The notes under the pieces are model-generated. The model did no database searches. It saw only the letters and a list, made by a program, of their open reading frames with translations, and was not told where the DNA came from. The position numbers were made by a program, and so were the translations under genes. A stretch of DNA of 64,000 bases from NCBI GenBank assembly GCA_947632515.1, contig CANRPO010000010.1, forward strand, positions 32,309-96,308. Reading direction: 5' to 3'. Shown piece after piece: positions 25,691 through 33,700 of this stretch (positions are counted from its first letter, which is position 1; every line of letters begins with the position of its first letter). This DNA is from an uncultured Lachnospiraceae bacterium. Its GTDB lineage: Bacteria; Bacillota; Clostridia; Lachnospirales; Lachnospiraceae.

Positions 25691-27643
25691 ATGACTGATC
25701 AAAAAGTGGACTCGTTGGTTTATACCAATGACAAATGTGTGGGCTGCAATAAATGTATTTCAGCCTGCCCCGTACTTACCGCCAATCATGCGGTGATCGA
25801 GAACGGAGCCAACAGGATCGTCGTTGACGGCGATCAATGCGTGAGCTGCGGAGCGTGTTTTGACGCGTGCGCGCATGGGGCGAGAAGTTTCAACGACGAT
25901 ACGGAGCGTTTCTTCGAGGATCTGAAGAAGGGGGAGAAGATCTCACTTCTGTTGGCACCGGCTTTTCTGGCGAACTACCCGAGAGAGTACGGCAGCGTGC
26001 TGGGCGGGCTCAAGAAACTCGGCGTTAATCGGATCATCAGCATCAGTTTCGGCGCGGACATCACGACTTGGGGCTATATCAAGTACATAACAGAGCATAA
26101 TTTCACGGGCGGGATCTCACAGCCCTGTCCTGCAATCGTCGGCTATATCGAGAAGTATATTCCGGAACTGATCCCGAGTCTGGTGCCGATACACTCCCCG
26201 ATGATGTGCGGCGCCATCTATGTGAAAAAGTATATGAAAGTCTCCGATAAACTGGCGTTCATCAGCCCGTGTATCGCGAAGAAGAACGAGATAGACGACC
26301 CCAACTGCGGCGGCTATGTGTCCTACAACGTCACCTTCGACCATTTGATGGAGTATGTGCGTAAGAACGGGATCTCCGGCCCCGAGGCGACGGACGAGAT
26401 CGAGTACGGTCTCGGTTCCATCTATCCGATGCCCGGCGGACTGAAGGAGAATGTGTACTGGTTCTGCGGAGAGGATATTTTTATCAGACAGATCGAGGGA
26501 GAGAAACACGCCTATGAGTTTCTGGAGGATTACAAGACCAGAGTGCTCGGCAAGAAGGAACTGCCGTTCATGGTCGACGCCTTAAACTGCGCGAAGGGAT
26601 GTATCTACGGCACCGGCGTGGAGGAGTCCAAGACGCAGACAGACGATACGCTCTATGAGCTCCAGAGGATTAAGGCGGCGAGCAAGAAGAGCGGCAGAAC
26701 CAACGCGTGGAGCAGGAACCTCACGCCCAAGCAGCGTCTCGCACGGTTCTATAAGCAGTTCAAGGACTTGGATATCAACGATTTTATCAGGCATTATACC
26801 GACAAGTCGGCGGGCTTGACGGTAAAGCGGCCGAGCGAATCTGCATTGAACGATATATTTAATGAGATGGACAAAACGACGGAGGAACAGCGCAAGATCA
26901 ACTGCTCCGCCTGCGGATATGCCACCTGTAAGGACATGGCGGCGGCGATCTACAACGATTGCAATTACAGGCAAAACTGCATCCAATATGTAAAGGGTGA
27001 GGTGGAGAAGGAAGGCGAGATCGCAAAACAGATGGCCGAGGAGATGGAGGCCAAGAACTCGGAGATTCAGGAGAAGAACGACATGATCGCGAAGCTGGTC
27101 GCCGAGGTGAACGAGGATTTCGCGAATCTGGACACATCTATCATCGAGATGGCGGAAGGCAACAACAACAACGGACAGGAGAGCACGGGCATCTCGCAGT
27201 CCATGGCCGACGTCGTCAACTTCTGCGACGGGTTGAAGACGGCGCTGAATCGGATTCAGGATCTTCTCGTAAAACTGGAGGAGAACAACAGCGAGATCAC
27301 GAACGTGGCGGAGGAGACGAATCTGCTTGCGCTGAACGCAAGTATCGAGGCCGCGAGAGCGGGAGAATCCGGAAGAGGGTTTGCGATCATCGCGGAGAAT
27401 ATCAAGAAGTTGGCAGATCTCTCCAAAGATACGGCGAGCGACAGCGATTCTAACAAAGAGCAGATTCAGGGCGCCATCTCGGATCTGCTTGAGGATGCGG
27501 AGAAACTGATCGAGATCATTGACAGCGTCAATCTGCGCGTCACCAATCTGGCGGCGTCCACGGAGGAGATCGCGGCCTCCGCAGATATGGTAAGCAACGT
27601 TTCCTCGAACCTGAAAGAGAAACTTGCCTCCCTGCGGGACTAA
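25691..27643 (+). CDS. Soluble FeFe-hydrogenase-like sensor fused to a chemoreceptor signalling domain
   Basis: A 650-residue cytoplasmic protein without membrane segments. Domains in order: a two-cluster 4Fe-4S ferredoxin ([12 protein letters not shown] and [14 protein letters not shown], residues 16-60); an FeFe-hydrogenase large-subunit domain (about 75-340) with H-cluster-type motifs [14 protein letters not shown] and [12 protein letters not shown], each retaining a Cys; an added Cys motif [11 protein letters not shown] (about 403-413) that may bind another cluster; a coiled coil; and an MCP hairpin tip [20 protein letters not shown] (about 540-560). The hydrogenase motifs differ from catalytic enzymes (canonical TSCCP, MPCxxK, GCxxGGG). 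It probably senses H2 or redox state and signals to CheA; this is inference. Confidence 0.88.
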   Translation: MTDQKVDSLVYTNDKCVGCNKCISACPVLTANHAVIENGANRIVVDGDQCVSCGACFDACAHGARSFNDDTERFFEDLKKGEKISLLLAPAFLANYPREYGSVLGGLKKLGVNRIISISFGADITTWGYIKYITEHNFTGGISQPCPAIVGYIEKYIPELIPSLVPIHSPMMCGAIYVKKYMKVSDKLAFISPCIAKKNEIDDPNCGGYVSYNVTFDHLMEYVRKNGISGPEATDEIEYGLGSIYPMPGGLKENVYWFCGEDIFIRQIEGEKHAYEFLEDYKTRVLGKKELPFMVDALNCAKGCIYGTGVEESKTQTDDTLYELQRIKAASKKSGRTNAWSRNLTPKQRLARFYKQFKDLDINDFIRHYTDKSAGLTVKRPSESALNDIFNEMDKTTEEQRKINCSACGYATCKDMAAAIYNDCNYRQNCIQYVKGEVEKEGEIAKQMAEEMEAKNSEIQEKNDMIAKLVAEVNEDFANLDTSIIEMAEGNNNNGQESTGISQSMADVVNFCDGLKTALNRIQDLLVKLEENNSEITNVAEETNLLALNASIEAARAGESGRGFAIIAENIKKLADLSKDTASDSDSNKEQIQGAISDLLEDAEKLIEIIDSVNLRVTNLAASTEEIAASADMVSNVSSNLKEKLASLRD

Positions 27644-27676
27644 GACCGGTACGACAGAATATAGGAAAAGACAGGA

Positions 27677-27706
27677 GAGCTGCGCCGAAAGGGCGCGGCT
27701 CTTTTT
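27677..27706 (+). terminator. Terminator after the hydrogenase-like gene
   Basis: GAGCTGCGCC (27677-27686) pairs with GGCGCGGCTC (27692-27701), one G-U pair, around a GAAAG loop, followed by TTTTT. Confidence 0.88.
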
Positions 27707-27900
27707 GCGTAGGGGAAAACAGGCGCATTTTTTGTTTTTCATAAGACAGAGTCCCGCATATAAAGCGCTTAAATGGATGCGCATTTTGGCTGCCCGGAAG
27801 AAATTGACTGTTAATTTATGGTTAAAAAGGGCTAAAATAAGCAAAAACGGTCGCATTAAAAAATAAATTGAAAAAATTTTAAAAAATTTGCAAAAATGTG

Positions 27901-28224
27901 TTGACAAATTAAAACGGGGTGCTATAATAAAGACATAAACAAAACAAATTCACATAGATACTCTAAAAGAAAGAGAGGTACGGTCCAACGAACACATAAC
28001 CGTTAAAGTACAAATGAATAGGGAACCAATGACAAAGCATCGAAGACGTAATCGAGTACACAAGAGAAAGTAACGGTACACTAAAGAGAGAAGAGAGCAC
28101 GTTACACAGTATACGAATACGAAAGAGAAGTGGAAAGAGTACGGAAGAAGAAAACGGAGGTATGGACCATTGGATAGCGAATTTTAGAAGGAGGTATTGA
28201 TTCGGAAAGAATTGATACCTCCTT
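27901..28224 (+). ncRNA. Candidate non-coding RNA or long leader with an SD/anti-SD hairpin
   Basis: TTGACA (27901-27906), 16-bp spacer and TATAAT (27923-27928) form a strong promoter. The next ~260 bp are purine-rich, very poor in T and without a supported ORF (only 19- and 12-codon candidates at 28014 and 28162). They contain five GTAC tetramers. A 16-bp hairpin closes the region: 28188-28203 with 28209-28224, loop GGAAA. One arm is AAGGAGGT (a perfect ribosome site), the other ACCTCCTT (the 16S anti-SD sequence). No T-run follows, so it is not a standard terminator. It could be an RNA regulator or the leader of the gene at 28385. The rest of 27707-28384 is AT-rich and empty. Confidence 0.45.
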
Positions 28225-28384
28225 CACATTGCGCAAAAATAAAAGTATGGCAATTATTTCCAAAAGGCGAAAAATGTGTGGCATATTTTCCGGAAATAGG
28301 TTATAGTATACTTGTCATTTACTATATGTTGTGTATGATAGATCATTGGTAAACATTTAGATAAGTAATAAGACGAGGTACGAT

Positions 28385-29914
28385 ATGGGAAAACTATTCC
28401 GCGGAAAAGGTAAGTATTCGGATGAAGATCTTGAGAACGAAGAGATGCTTGAAGAGGAAGATGATGAAATAGAAGACGATGAGGAAGAAGAGGAGGACGG
28501 AGACGGTTCCGAGGATGGTGAGGAATCAGAGGAGGAAGAAGTCGATTCCGGGGAAGATGAGGATGACGACTCAGAGGATGATGAGGAAGAGGACGATGAG
28601 GAAGAAGAGGTCGACCGACGCACTTTGCGGAGACGCAGAAGGGTTCGCAACCAGATCATCGCTTATTCCGTTGTGTTCGTTATCCTGGCTGCAATCATTG
28701 CGGGCGGAGTCTTCATAGGAACAAAAATCGCAGGTTCCGTCAGGGAAAAGAGAATCGCGGCTAAACAGGAGGAACTTAAGGATCAGCTGGAGGCGGAGCA
28801 GGAGGCGCAGGCCGCCCACGACGTGGTGATAGACGCGCCTGAGACGATGGAGGTTGAGGAAGAGGATTATCTGGGAGAACTGGTGGATTCTTATCTGTCG
28901 GAGATGCCGTTGGAGGATAAGGTCGCAGGACTTTTTATTGTGACTCCCGAGGCGTTGACGGGCGTCTCCACCGCGATACAGGCGGGCGAGGGAACACAGA
29001 CGGCGCTGAATGAATATGCGGTGGGCGGGCTGATCTACTTTGACAAAAATATTGAGGACAGGGAGCAGCTCGCGGAGATGCTCGCCAATACAGAGTCCAT
29101 GAGCAGATACCCGATCTTTTTGGGAGTGGACGAAGAGGGCGGTGCTGTCAGCAGAGTCGCGGAGAGCGGCATTGATGTGATCCGTGTCGACGATATGGCG
29201 ACAATCGGCGCAAACGGAGACACGGCCCAGGCGTATGAGGCGGGTCTGACGATCGGCACTTATCTGAAGGAATTGGGGTTTAATCTTGATTTCGCGCCGG
29301 TTGCGGACGTGGCGGATTCCGGGGACGGTGCGTTGGGCGACAGGGTTTTCGGATCGGATGCGGCGCTGGTGGGAGACATGGTCTCCAACATGGTGGATGG
29401 CATCGAGGGAACGGGCGTGAGTTCCTGTCTGAAACATTTTCCGGGGATCGGCTCTGTGGAGGGCGATACGCATGACGGCAGGGTCGAGACGACGAAAACG
29501 CTTGACGAGATGCGAAACTCTGATTTTATCTCCTTTAAGGCGGGGATCGAGGCGGGCGCCGACTTCGTGATGGTCAGCCATGTCACGGCCACGGCCGTGG
29601 ACGAGACGGATGTGCCTTGCAGTCTGTCCAAGACGGTCATAACGGATATTCTGAGAAACGAACTTGGCTTTGAGGGGGTCGTCATCACGGACGCGCTTGA
29701 CATGGGCGCGATCACCGAATACTATACCTCCGAGGAGGCTGCGGTGCAGGCGATTGAGGCGGGGGCGGATATGCTGCTGATGCCCGAGGACTTCTATGTG
29801 GCGTATGACGCTCTGCTGGAGGCGGTGCAGGGAGGGACGATCTCTGAGGAGCGGATCGACGAGTCGCTGCGGCGCATATACAGAGTGAAGTGCGAGGGAA
29901 AGATATTCGGGTAG
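28385..29914 (+). CDS. Membrane-anchored GH3 beta-N-acetylhexosaminidase (NagZ-like) with acidic cytoplasmic tail
   Basis: A 509-residue protein. Residues 14-77 are almost wholly Glu/Asp (cytoplasmic), followed by RRTLRRRRRVRNQ and a transmembrane helix (about 90-112), so the enzyme faces outward. The GH3 domain (from about 165) has the NagZ signature KHFPGIGSVEGDTHDG (about 350-365), whose Asp and His form the acid/base dyad, and VVITDALDMGAI (nucleophile Asp near 435). NagZ removes N-acetylglucosamine from muropeptides. Bacillus NagZ is a lipoprotein; here a helix anchors it. The acidic tail is unusual. GACGAGGTACGAT precedes ATG. Expressed probably from TATACT at 28307-28312. Confidence 0.87.
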   Translation: MGKLFRGKGKYSDEDLENEEMLEEEDDEIEDDEEEEEDGDGSEDGEESEEEEVDSGEDEDDDSEDDEEEDDEEEEVDRRTLRRRRRVRNQIIAYSVVFVILAAIIAGGVFIGTKIAGSVREKRIAAKQEELKDQLEAEQEAQAAHDVVIDAPETMEVEEEDYLGELVDSYLSEMPLEDKVAGLFIVTPEALTGVSTAIQAGEGTQTALNEYAVGGLIYFDKNIEDREQLAEMLANTESMSRYPIFLGVDEEGGAVSRVAESGIDVIRVDDMATIGANGDTAQAYEAGLTIGTYLKELGFNLDFAPVADVADSGDGALGDRVFGSDAALVGDMVSNMVDGIEGTGVSSCLKHFPGIGSVEGDTHDGRVETTKTLDEMRNSDFISFKAGIEAGADFVMVSHVTATAVDETDVPCSLSKTVITDILRNELGFEGVVITDALDMGAITEYYTSEEAAVQAIEAGADMLLMPEDFYVAYDALLEAVQGGTISEERIDESLRRIYRVKCEGKIFG

Positions 29915-29933
29915 AAAAAGAAAAATTTGGGTG

Positions 29934-29962
29934 TTGACAGGGTAAAATTCTTGTAGTATAGT
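29934..29962 (+). promoter_or_regulatory. Promoter of tRNA-Gly
   Basis: TTGACA (29934-29939), 17-bp spacer, TATAGT (29957-29962), 44 bp before the mature tRNA 5' end. Confidence 0.85.
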
Positions 29963-30005
29963 ATTAATTGTTCGAGCGGTCAAAAGACAAAGCAGAACAA
30001 TGATT

Positions 30006-30077
30006 GCGCGAGTGGCTCAGGGGTGGAGCACGACCTTGCCAAGGTCGGGGCCGCGGGTTCGAATCCCGTCTCGCGCT
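30006..30077 (+). tRNA. tRNA-Gly (GCC anticodon)
   Basis: A 72-nt cloverleaf. Acceptor stem GCGCGAG (30006-30012) pairs with CTCGCGC (30070-30076) and T is the discriminator. The anticodon stem CGACC/GGTCG encloses TTGCCAA, anticodon GCC. The T-arm is GGGTTCGAATCCC. No CCA is encoded. A low-GC segment with accessory genes follows, so this tRNA may be an integration site. Confidence 0.95.
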
Positions 30078-30092
30078 CTTTTCTTTGGAGCG

Positions 30093-30126
30093 GGAATGCC
30101 GATAAATACGGCATTCCTGCTTTTTT
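30093..30126 (+). terminator. Terminator after tRNA-Gly
   Basis: GGAATGCCG (30093-30101) pairs with CGGCATTCC (30109-30117), followed by TGC and six Ts. Just downstream GCGTCTAA occurs twice (30143-30161), a possible trace of an integrated element. Confidence 0.88.
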
Positions 30127-30263
30127 CATGTCTTGAAATTTGCGTCTAAAGTGCGTCTAATTTTTGTGTCCATAATTTTATAGAAAGTTGTAGATAGTGT
30201 ATTTGGTAATAAAAATCAGCGTCTGCTTTTGAAAATTTTCAGATAGGTTCAGCTCAAATTGTG

Positions 30264-30746
30264 TCACAATTTCCAGTTTGCAAAAGGATAATTTCCATAT
30301 TTTTTCTTAAAGTCAAAGAGCAGCTGTTTCTCGATAACTCTTGGCGTTTCATTTTCTTTGCAGGGTTTGATTTCAACTATGAAGTCTTCATTCTCTTTGA
30401 GTTGCCAAATAGCACGTCCGCCATCGTGAGGGCTTGTATTCTCGTCATATCTGAAACCTATATATTGTATTAGTCTTTTTTGTATTCCGACACCATGCTT
30501 GCTCTGTCCAATATACAGGATGTCGCTGTTGTATTTATCAGCATTTCCATAAACGACTGCTATTTTCCTCTCTAACTTGGAAAGAGGATATTGGGATTCT
30601 TTACCCTTTGATGTCTTCTGTCGTCCTTCTGATCTCTCAAGTATCTGAAATCGGTATTTATATGGCATTCTCACGATGTAAATACCGCCGCTTGTTGTAA
30701 TCTTTGAAATTGCACCATCGTGCAATTGTTTAACTGTGTATTTCAT
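30264..30746 (-). CDS. GIY-YIG nuclease-like protein
   Basis: A 160-residue, AT-rich gene on the minus strand. The protein shows GGIYIV (about residues 20-25), ILYIGQSKHG (about 76-85) followed by QKRLIQY with a candidate catalytic Arg, and later PRVIEKQLLFDF (Glu) and NYPFANWK (Asn). These match the order of GIY-YIG motifs (GIY, YIG, Arg, Glu, Asn). The middle has a 35-residue insertion between GIY and YIG. Such nucleases act in repair, restriction or mobile elements. Ribosome site AGGAGG is upstream. The low GC and position behind a tRNA suggest acquisition. Confidence 0.65.
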   Translation of the reverse strand: MKYTVKQLHDGAISKITTSGGIYIVRMPYKYRFQILERSEGRQKTSKGKESQYPLSKLERKIAVVYGNADKYNSDILYIGQSKHGVGIQKRLIQYIGFRYDENTSPHDGGRAIWQLKENEDFIVEIKPCKENETPRVIEKQLLFDFKKKYGNYPFANWKL

Positions 30747-31120
30747 TACATATCCTCCTAAAAGTGTGTCCCAAGGGAAATTATAGCATTGAAATCATTA
30801 TTTACAAGAAATATTTCGGATGAAAATCGTTTTATCATTTTAGGGTTCAGCCATACGGCCAAATTGTTGGTGGTGTTTCAATATAAAATTTGTACATAAA
30901 AATAGGGAGTGTCGTCTAATAGCTATTTTTTGGTTCTTGCGGCTCCCCCTCTTTTTCGTACCTTGAAATCTGTGCCTGAAGAGGGCCTGATCCCGAAGTA
31001 TTCACGGGTCATATTGCAGTCTCTGTAAAAGACGAAAAAGGGTTTGGCTGATTTTAGCCTGCGGATTCAACCGTGACAGAAACGAAAACCGAATTATCAT
31101 AGATTGGGAAATGTATTTTT
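30747..31120. other. AT-rich gap without a supported gene
   Basis: No ORF with a ribosome site is seen. The sequence is low in GC, unlike its surroundings, and contains short fragments such as a GGGAG...CTCCC inverted arm near 30905-30952. It looks like decayed accessory DNA between the GIY-YIG gene and the type I toxin locus. Confidence 0.5.
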
Positions 31121-31123
31121 GAT

Positions 31124-31151
31124 TGCATACAATTCGTGAATATGGTATGAT
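31124..31151 (+). promoter_or_regulatory. Promoter of the type I toxin mRNA
   Basis: TTGCAT (31124-31129), 16-bp spacer, TATGAT (31146-31151). Transcription would begin near 31158, right at the 5' arm (31161-31194) that is complementary to the mRNA 3' part (31384-31412). Confidence 0.65.
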
Positions 31152-31238
31152 ACGGCTATGGGAAACCAGAGAGCCGGGCGGCTTACCCTCTTTGCGGAGG
31201 GGCTGACCCTCCAGACGAAAGAAAGGAGGGCGTTGCCA

Positions 31239-31334
31239 ATGATGATTACATATGCTGACTTAGTTCAGACCGGAATATTCATTATTGCCCTCGTAGGATT
31301 GTGCTACACAATCTTTCATGGGAAACGAAAGTAG
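31239..31334 (+). CDS. Holin-like type I toxin peptide (31 residues)
   Basis: A small hydrophobic peptide: MMITYADLVQTG, one transmembrane helix (IFIIALVGLCYTIF), and a basic end HGKRK. It fits the 'putative holin-like toxin' peptides of Bacillota, such as the TxpA/BsrG kind, which damage the membrane when overproduced. AAAGGAGGG lies eight bases before the first ATG (second ATG at 31242). The mRNA 5' arm (31161-31194) and 3' arm (31384-31412) are nearly complementary, so the transcript can circularise and hide the ribosome site until processed. An antisense promoter opposes it from the 3' side. Confidence 0.75.
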   Translation: MMITYADLVQTGIFIIALVGLCYTIFHGKRK

Positions 31335-31421
31335 CCGCCACTACTGCCATAGTGACGGCTGATGTAATGCATTAGCTTCAAACTTTGAGGGTAGCCGCTT
31401 CTCTGGCTTTCCCTCTTTCTA
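31330..31421 (-). ncRNA. Predicted antisense antitoxin RNA of the type I system
   Basis: On the minus strand TTGCAT (31455-31450), 17-bp spacer and TATATT (31432-31427) predict a start near 31420 reading towards the toxin. The RNA would overlap the toxin mRNA 3' region and reach the stem AGCCGCCACTA/TAGTGACGGCT (31333-31343 with 31350-31360), a plausible end with Ts downstream. Convergent 3' overlap is the layout of txpA/ratA and bsrG/SR4. Confidence 0.6.
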
Positions 31422-31570
31422 TTCTGAATATAACATATTGCGCCAAGCTATGCAAGTGCGTTTTCGGGATAGGTCAATACCGCCCGAAACCAACAGAAAA
31501 TATAGTATTGTCAGCGTTTTTGCCAACTGCTAAAATAAAAAAAATTGGGGCGGTGAAAGGATAGGAAAAG

Positions 31571-33664
31571 ATGACACAGATCATAGAGACATATGTCTTG
31601 GGAGACATGAAAGCGGTCTACTTATCGGATCAGGAGACGCGGAATGCGGAGCTCGCGCTGATTCCTGCATCCATGGAGTATCGGGAGGCCGGGCGGGAGA
31701 AACCGTACCCGGATTCTCTTGTACAGGTGAAACTTGCGGGAGAGATCTATCCCGGCGGTTATGCGGGCGGCCGAACGCTCAGACAAGGGCAGAGCACGAT
31801 AGATTTTCGCTATGATGTACAGCGGGTCGATGTGCGGGACGGGTGCACGGACATCTGTACGGTCCTGCGCAACGGGCGCGGGCAGAAGGCGGAGCATCAT
31901 CTGCGGTATATGGAGGGCGACAGAACGGTCAGGAGCCATGTTGTGTTTTGCAATGAGGGGGAGGAAACGGTTTCTCTGGAAATGCTCTCCAGTTTTTCCC
32001 TCGGAAAAATCTCGCCCTATATGGAGGGAGACGGTCACGATACCATCAGGGTGCATCGGATCCGCAGCGTTTGGAGTATGGAGGGCAGACTGGAAAGCCG
32101 GACGATGGAAGAACTGCAGCTGGAGCCTTCGTGGGCCGGGCACGCGGTTCGCGCGGAGCGGTTCGGGCAGGCGGGTTCCATGCCGGTAAACGGCTATTTC
32201 CCCTGTCTGGTGTTGGAAGATACGAGAAATCATATCTTCTGGGGAGCGCAGCTTGCCCACAACGCCTCCTGGCAGATGGAGGTCTATCGGCGGGGAGACG
32301 ATATACAGATGTCGGGAGGCCTGGCGGACCGGGAGTTCGGACACTGGCTGAAGAGGGTGGCGCCGGGCGAGAGCTTTACCACGCCGGAGGCGATTCTTTC
32401 GGTATGCGCCGACGAGGATCAGGAAGTTATCTTCCGGAGGCTGACTTCCGCACTGGAGCGCGATGTGGATGCCGGGCCGTCGTGCGAACAGGAGCTGCCG
32501 ATCATTTTTAATGAGTATTGTACCACATGGGGCTGTCCGTCTCATGAAAACATCAGGGAGATACTGAGTGCGATCCGGGGGAAAGGTTTCTCTTACTTCG
32601 TGATCGACTGCGGCTGGTATAAGCAGAAGGGCGTGCCGTGGGACGTCGCCATGGGCGACTACGAGGTGTCGGAAGAACTGTTCCCGGAGGGATTGCAGAA
32701 GACTGTGGATATGATTCGGGCAAACGGCATGAAACCCGGCATTTGGTTTGAGATCGACAATGTGGGTTCGGCGGCGAAGGCCTATCGGATGGAGGAACAT
32801 CTGCTTACGCGGGACGGGGCGCCCCTCACCACATCCATGCGGCGTTTTTGGGATATGCGGCAGAAGTGGGTGCAGGATTATCTGGAAGAGCGCGTCATCG
32901 GTACGCTGCAGAAATACGGTTTCTCCTATATGAAGATGGACTACAACGACACCATCGGCATCGGCTGCGACGGCGCGGAGAGTCTGGGCGAGGGCCTGCG
33001 GCAGAATATGGAGGCCTCGCTTGCGTTCGTCGAGCGGGTGAAGAGAAAAGTGCCGGGAATCATTCTGGAGAACTGTTCTTCCGGCGGGCACAAGCTGGAA
33101 CCCCTGCTGCTCTCGCGGTGCAGTATGGCCTCCTTCTCGGACGCCCACGAGTGCAGGGAGATCCCGATTATCGCCGCCAATCTGCACAGGGTGATCCTGC
33201 CGAGGCAGAGTCAGATCTGGGCGGTCATCCGCAAGGAGGATTCCCTGAAAAGAGTGGCCTATTCCGTGGCGAATACTTTCCTGGGGAGAATGTGTATCTC
33301 GGGCGATGTGTGCCAACTCTCGGAAGAACAGTGGGAAGTGCTGGATGCGGGGATCGCCTTTTATCGTAAGATCGCGCCGATCATCAAAAGCGGGTTTACC
33401 CACAGATACGGCAGCGAGATCAGCTCCTACAGGCATCCTGAGGGATGGCAGGGGATCCTGCGCGTCGGGCAGGACGGCGGGGCTTTTGCGGTGTTCCACG
33501 GATTTGAAGGAGCGGCGGGCAGAGAAGTTTCGATTCCGCTGTCAAGCCATTACAGGATAGGAGGCGTCTACTCCTACGAGGAAGAACAGATATGGATGGA
33601 GAATGGGAGTCTCCATCTGCGCATGACGGAGGACTGGAAGGCGGTAGCGGTCCGGCTGGAATGA
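31571..33664 (+). CDS. Alpha-galactosidase, GH36
   Basis: A 697-residue cytoplasmic enzyme that releases galactose from alpha-galactosides such as melibiose or raffinose. An N-terminal beta-sandwich (1-300) precedes the (beta/alpha)8 barrel: IIFNEYCTTWGCPSHENI, FVIDCGWY, GIWFEIDNVG, the nucleophile Asp in YMKMDYND (about residue 457), LENCSSGGHKLEP and the acid/base Asp in ASFSDAHE (about 523). Length is typical. No signal peptide, so the sugar is imported first; no transporter is adjacent. It follows the type I toxin locus and marks the return to high GC. Confidence 0.92.
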   Translation: MTQIIETYVLGDMKAVYLSDQETRNAELALIPASMEYREAGREKPYPDSLVQVKLAGEIYPGGYAGGRTLRQGQSTIDFRYDVQRVDVRDGCTDICTVLRNGRGQKAEHHLRYMEGDRTVRSHVVFCNEGEETVSLEMLSSFSLGKISPYMEGDGHDTIRVHRIRSVWSMEGRLESRTMEELQLEPSWAGHAVRAERFGQAGSMPVNGYFPCLVLEDTRNHIFWGAQLAHNASWQMEVYRRGDDIQMSGGLADREFGHWLKRVAPGESFTTPEAILSVCADEDQEVIFRRLTSALERDVDAGPSCEQELPIIFNEYCTTWGCPSHENIREILSAIRGKGFSYFVIDCGWYKQKGVPWDVAMGDYEVSEELFPEGLQKTVDMIRANGMKPGIWFEIDNVGSAAKAYRMEEHLLTRDGAPLTTSMRRFWDMRQKWVQDYLEERVIGTLQKYGFSYMKMDYNDTIGIGCDGAESLGEGLRQNMEASLAFVERVKRKVPGIILENCSSGGHKLEPLLLSRCSMASFSDAHECREIPIIAANLHRVILPRQSQIWAVIRKEDSLKRVAYSVANTFLGRMCISGDVCQLSEEQWEVLDAGIAFYRKIAPIIKSGFTHRYGSEISSYRHPEGWQGILRVGQDGGAFAVFHGFEGAAGREVSIPLSSHYRIGGVYSYEEEQIWMENGSLHLRMTEDWKAVAVRLE

Positions 33665-33700
33665 CTTTGTTTCAGCGGAATCTGTTGAGAAGAGAGGCGG

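Noticed and set aside
26582..27907. 441-codon minus-strand frame opposite the hydrogenase-MCP gene
   Set aside because: The plus-strand protein has unambiguous ferredoxin and MCP motifs; the minus frame runs through the terminator.
28188..28224. Ordinary Rho-independent terminator
   Set aside because: The stem is strong but no T-run follows it, so it is listed as part of the candidate RNA.
31622..33499. 625-codon minus-strand frame opposite the alpha-galactosidase
   Set aside because: The plus strand holds an intact GH36 with its nucleophile motif; the minus frame shows no family motif.
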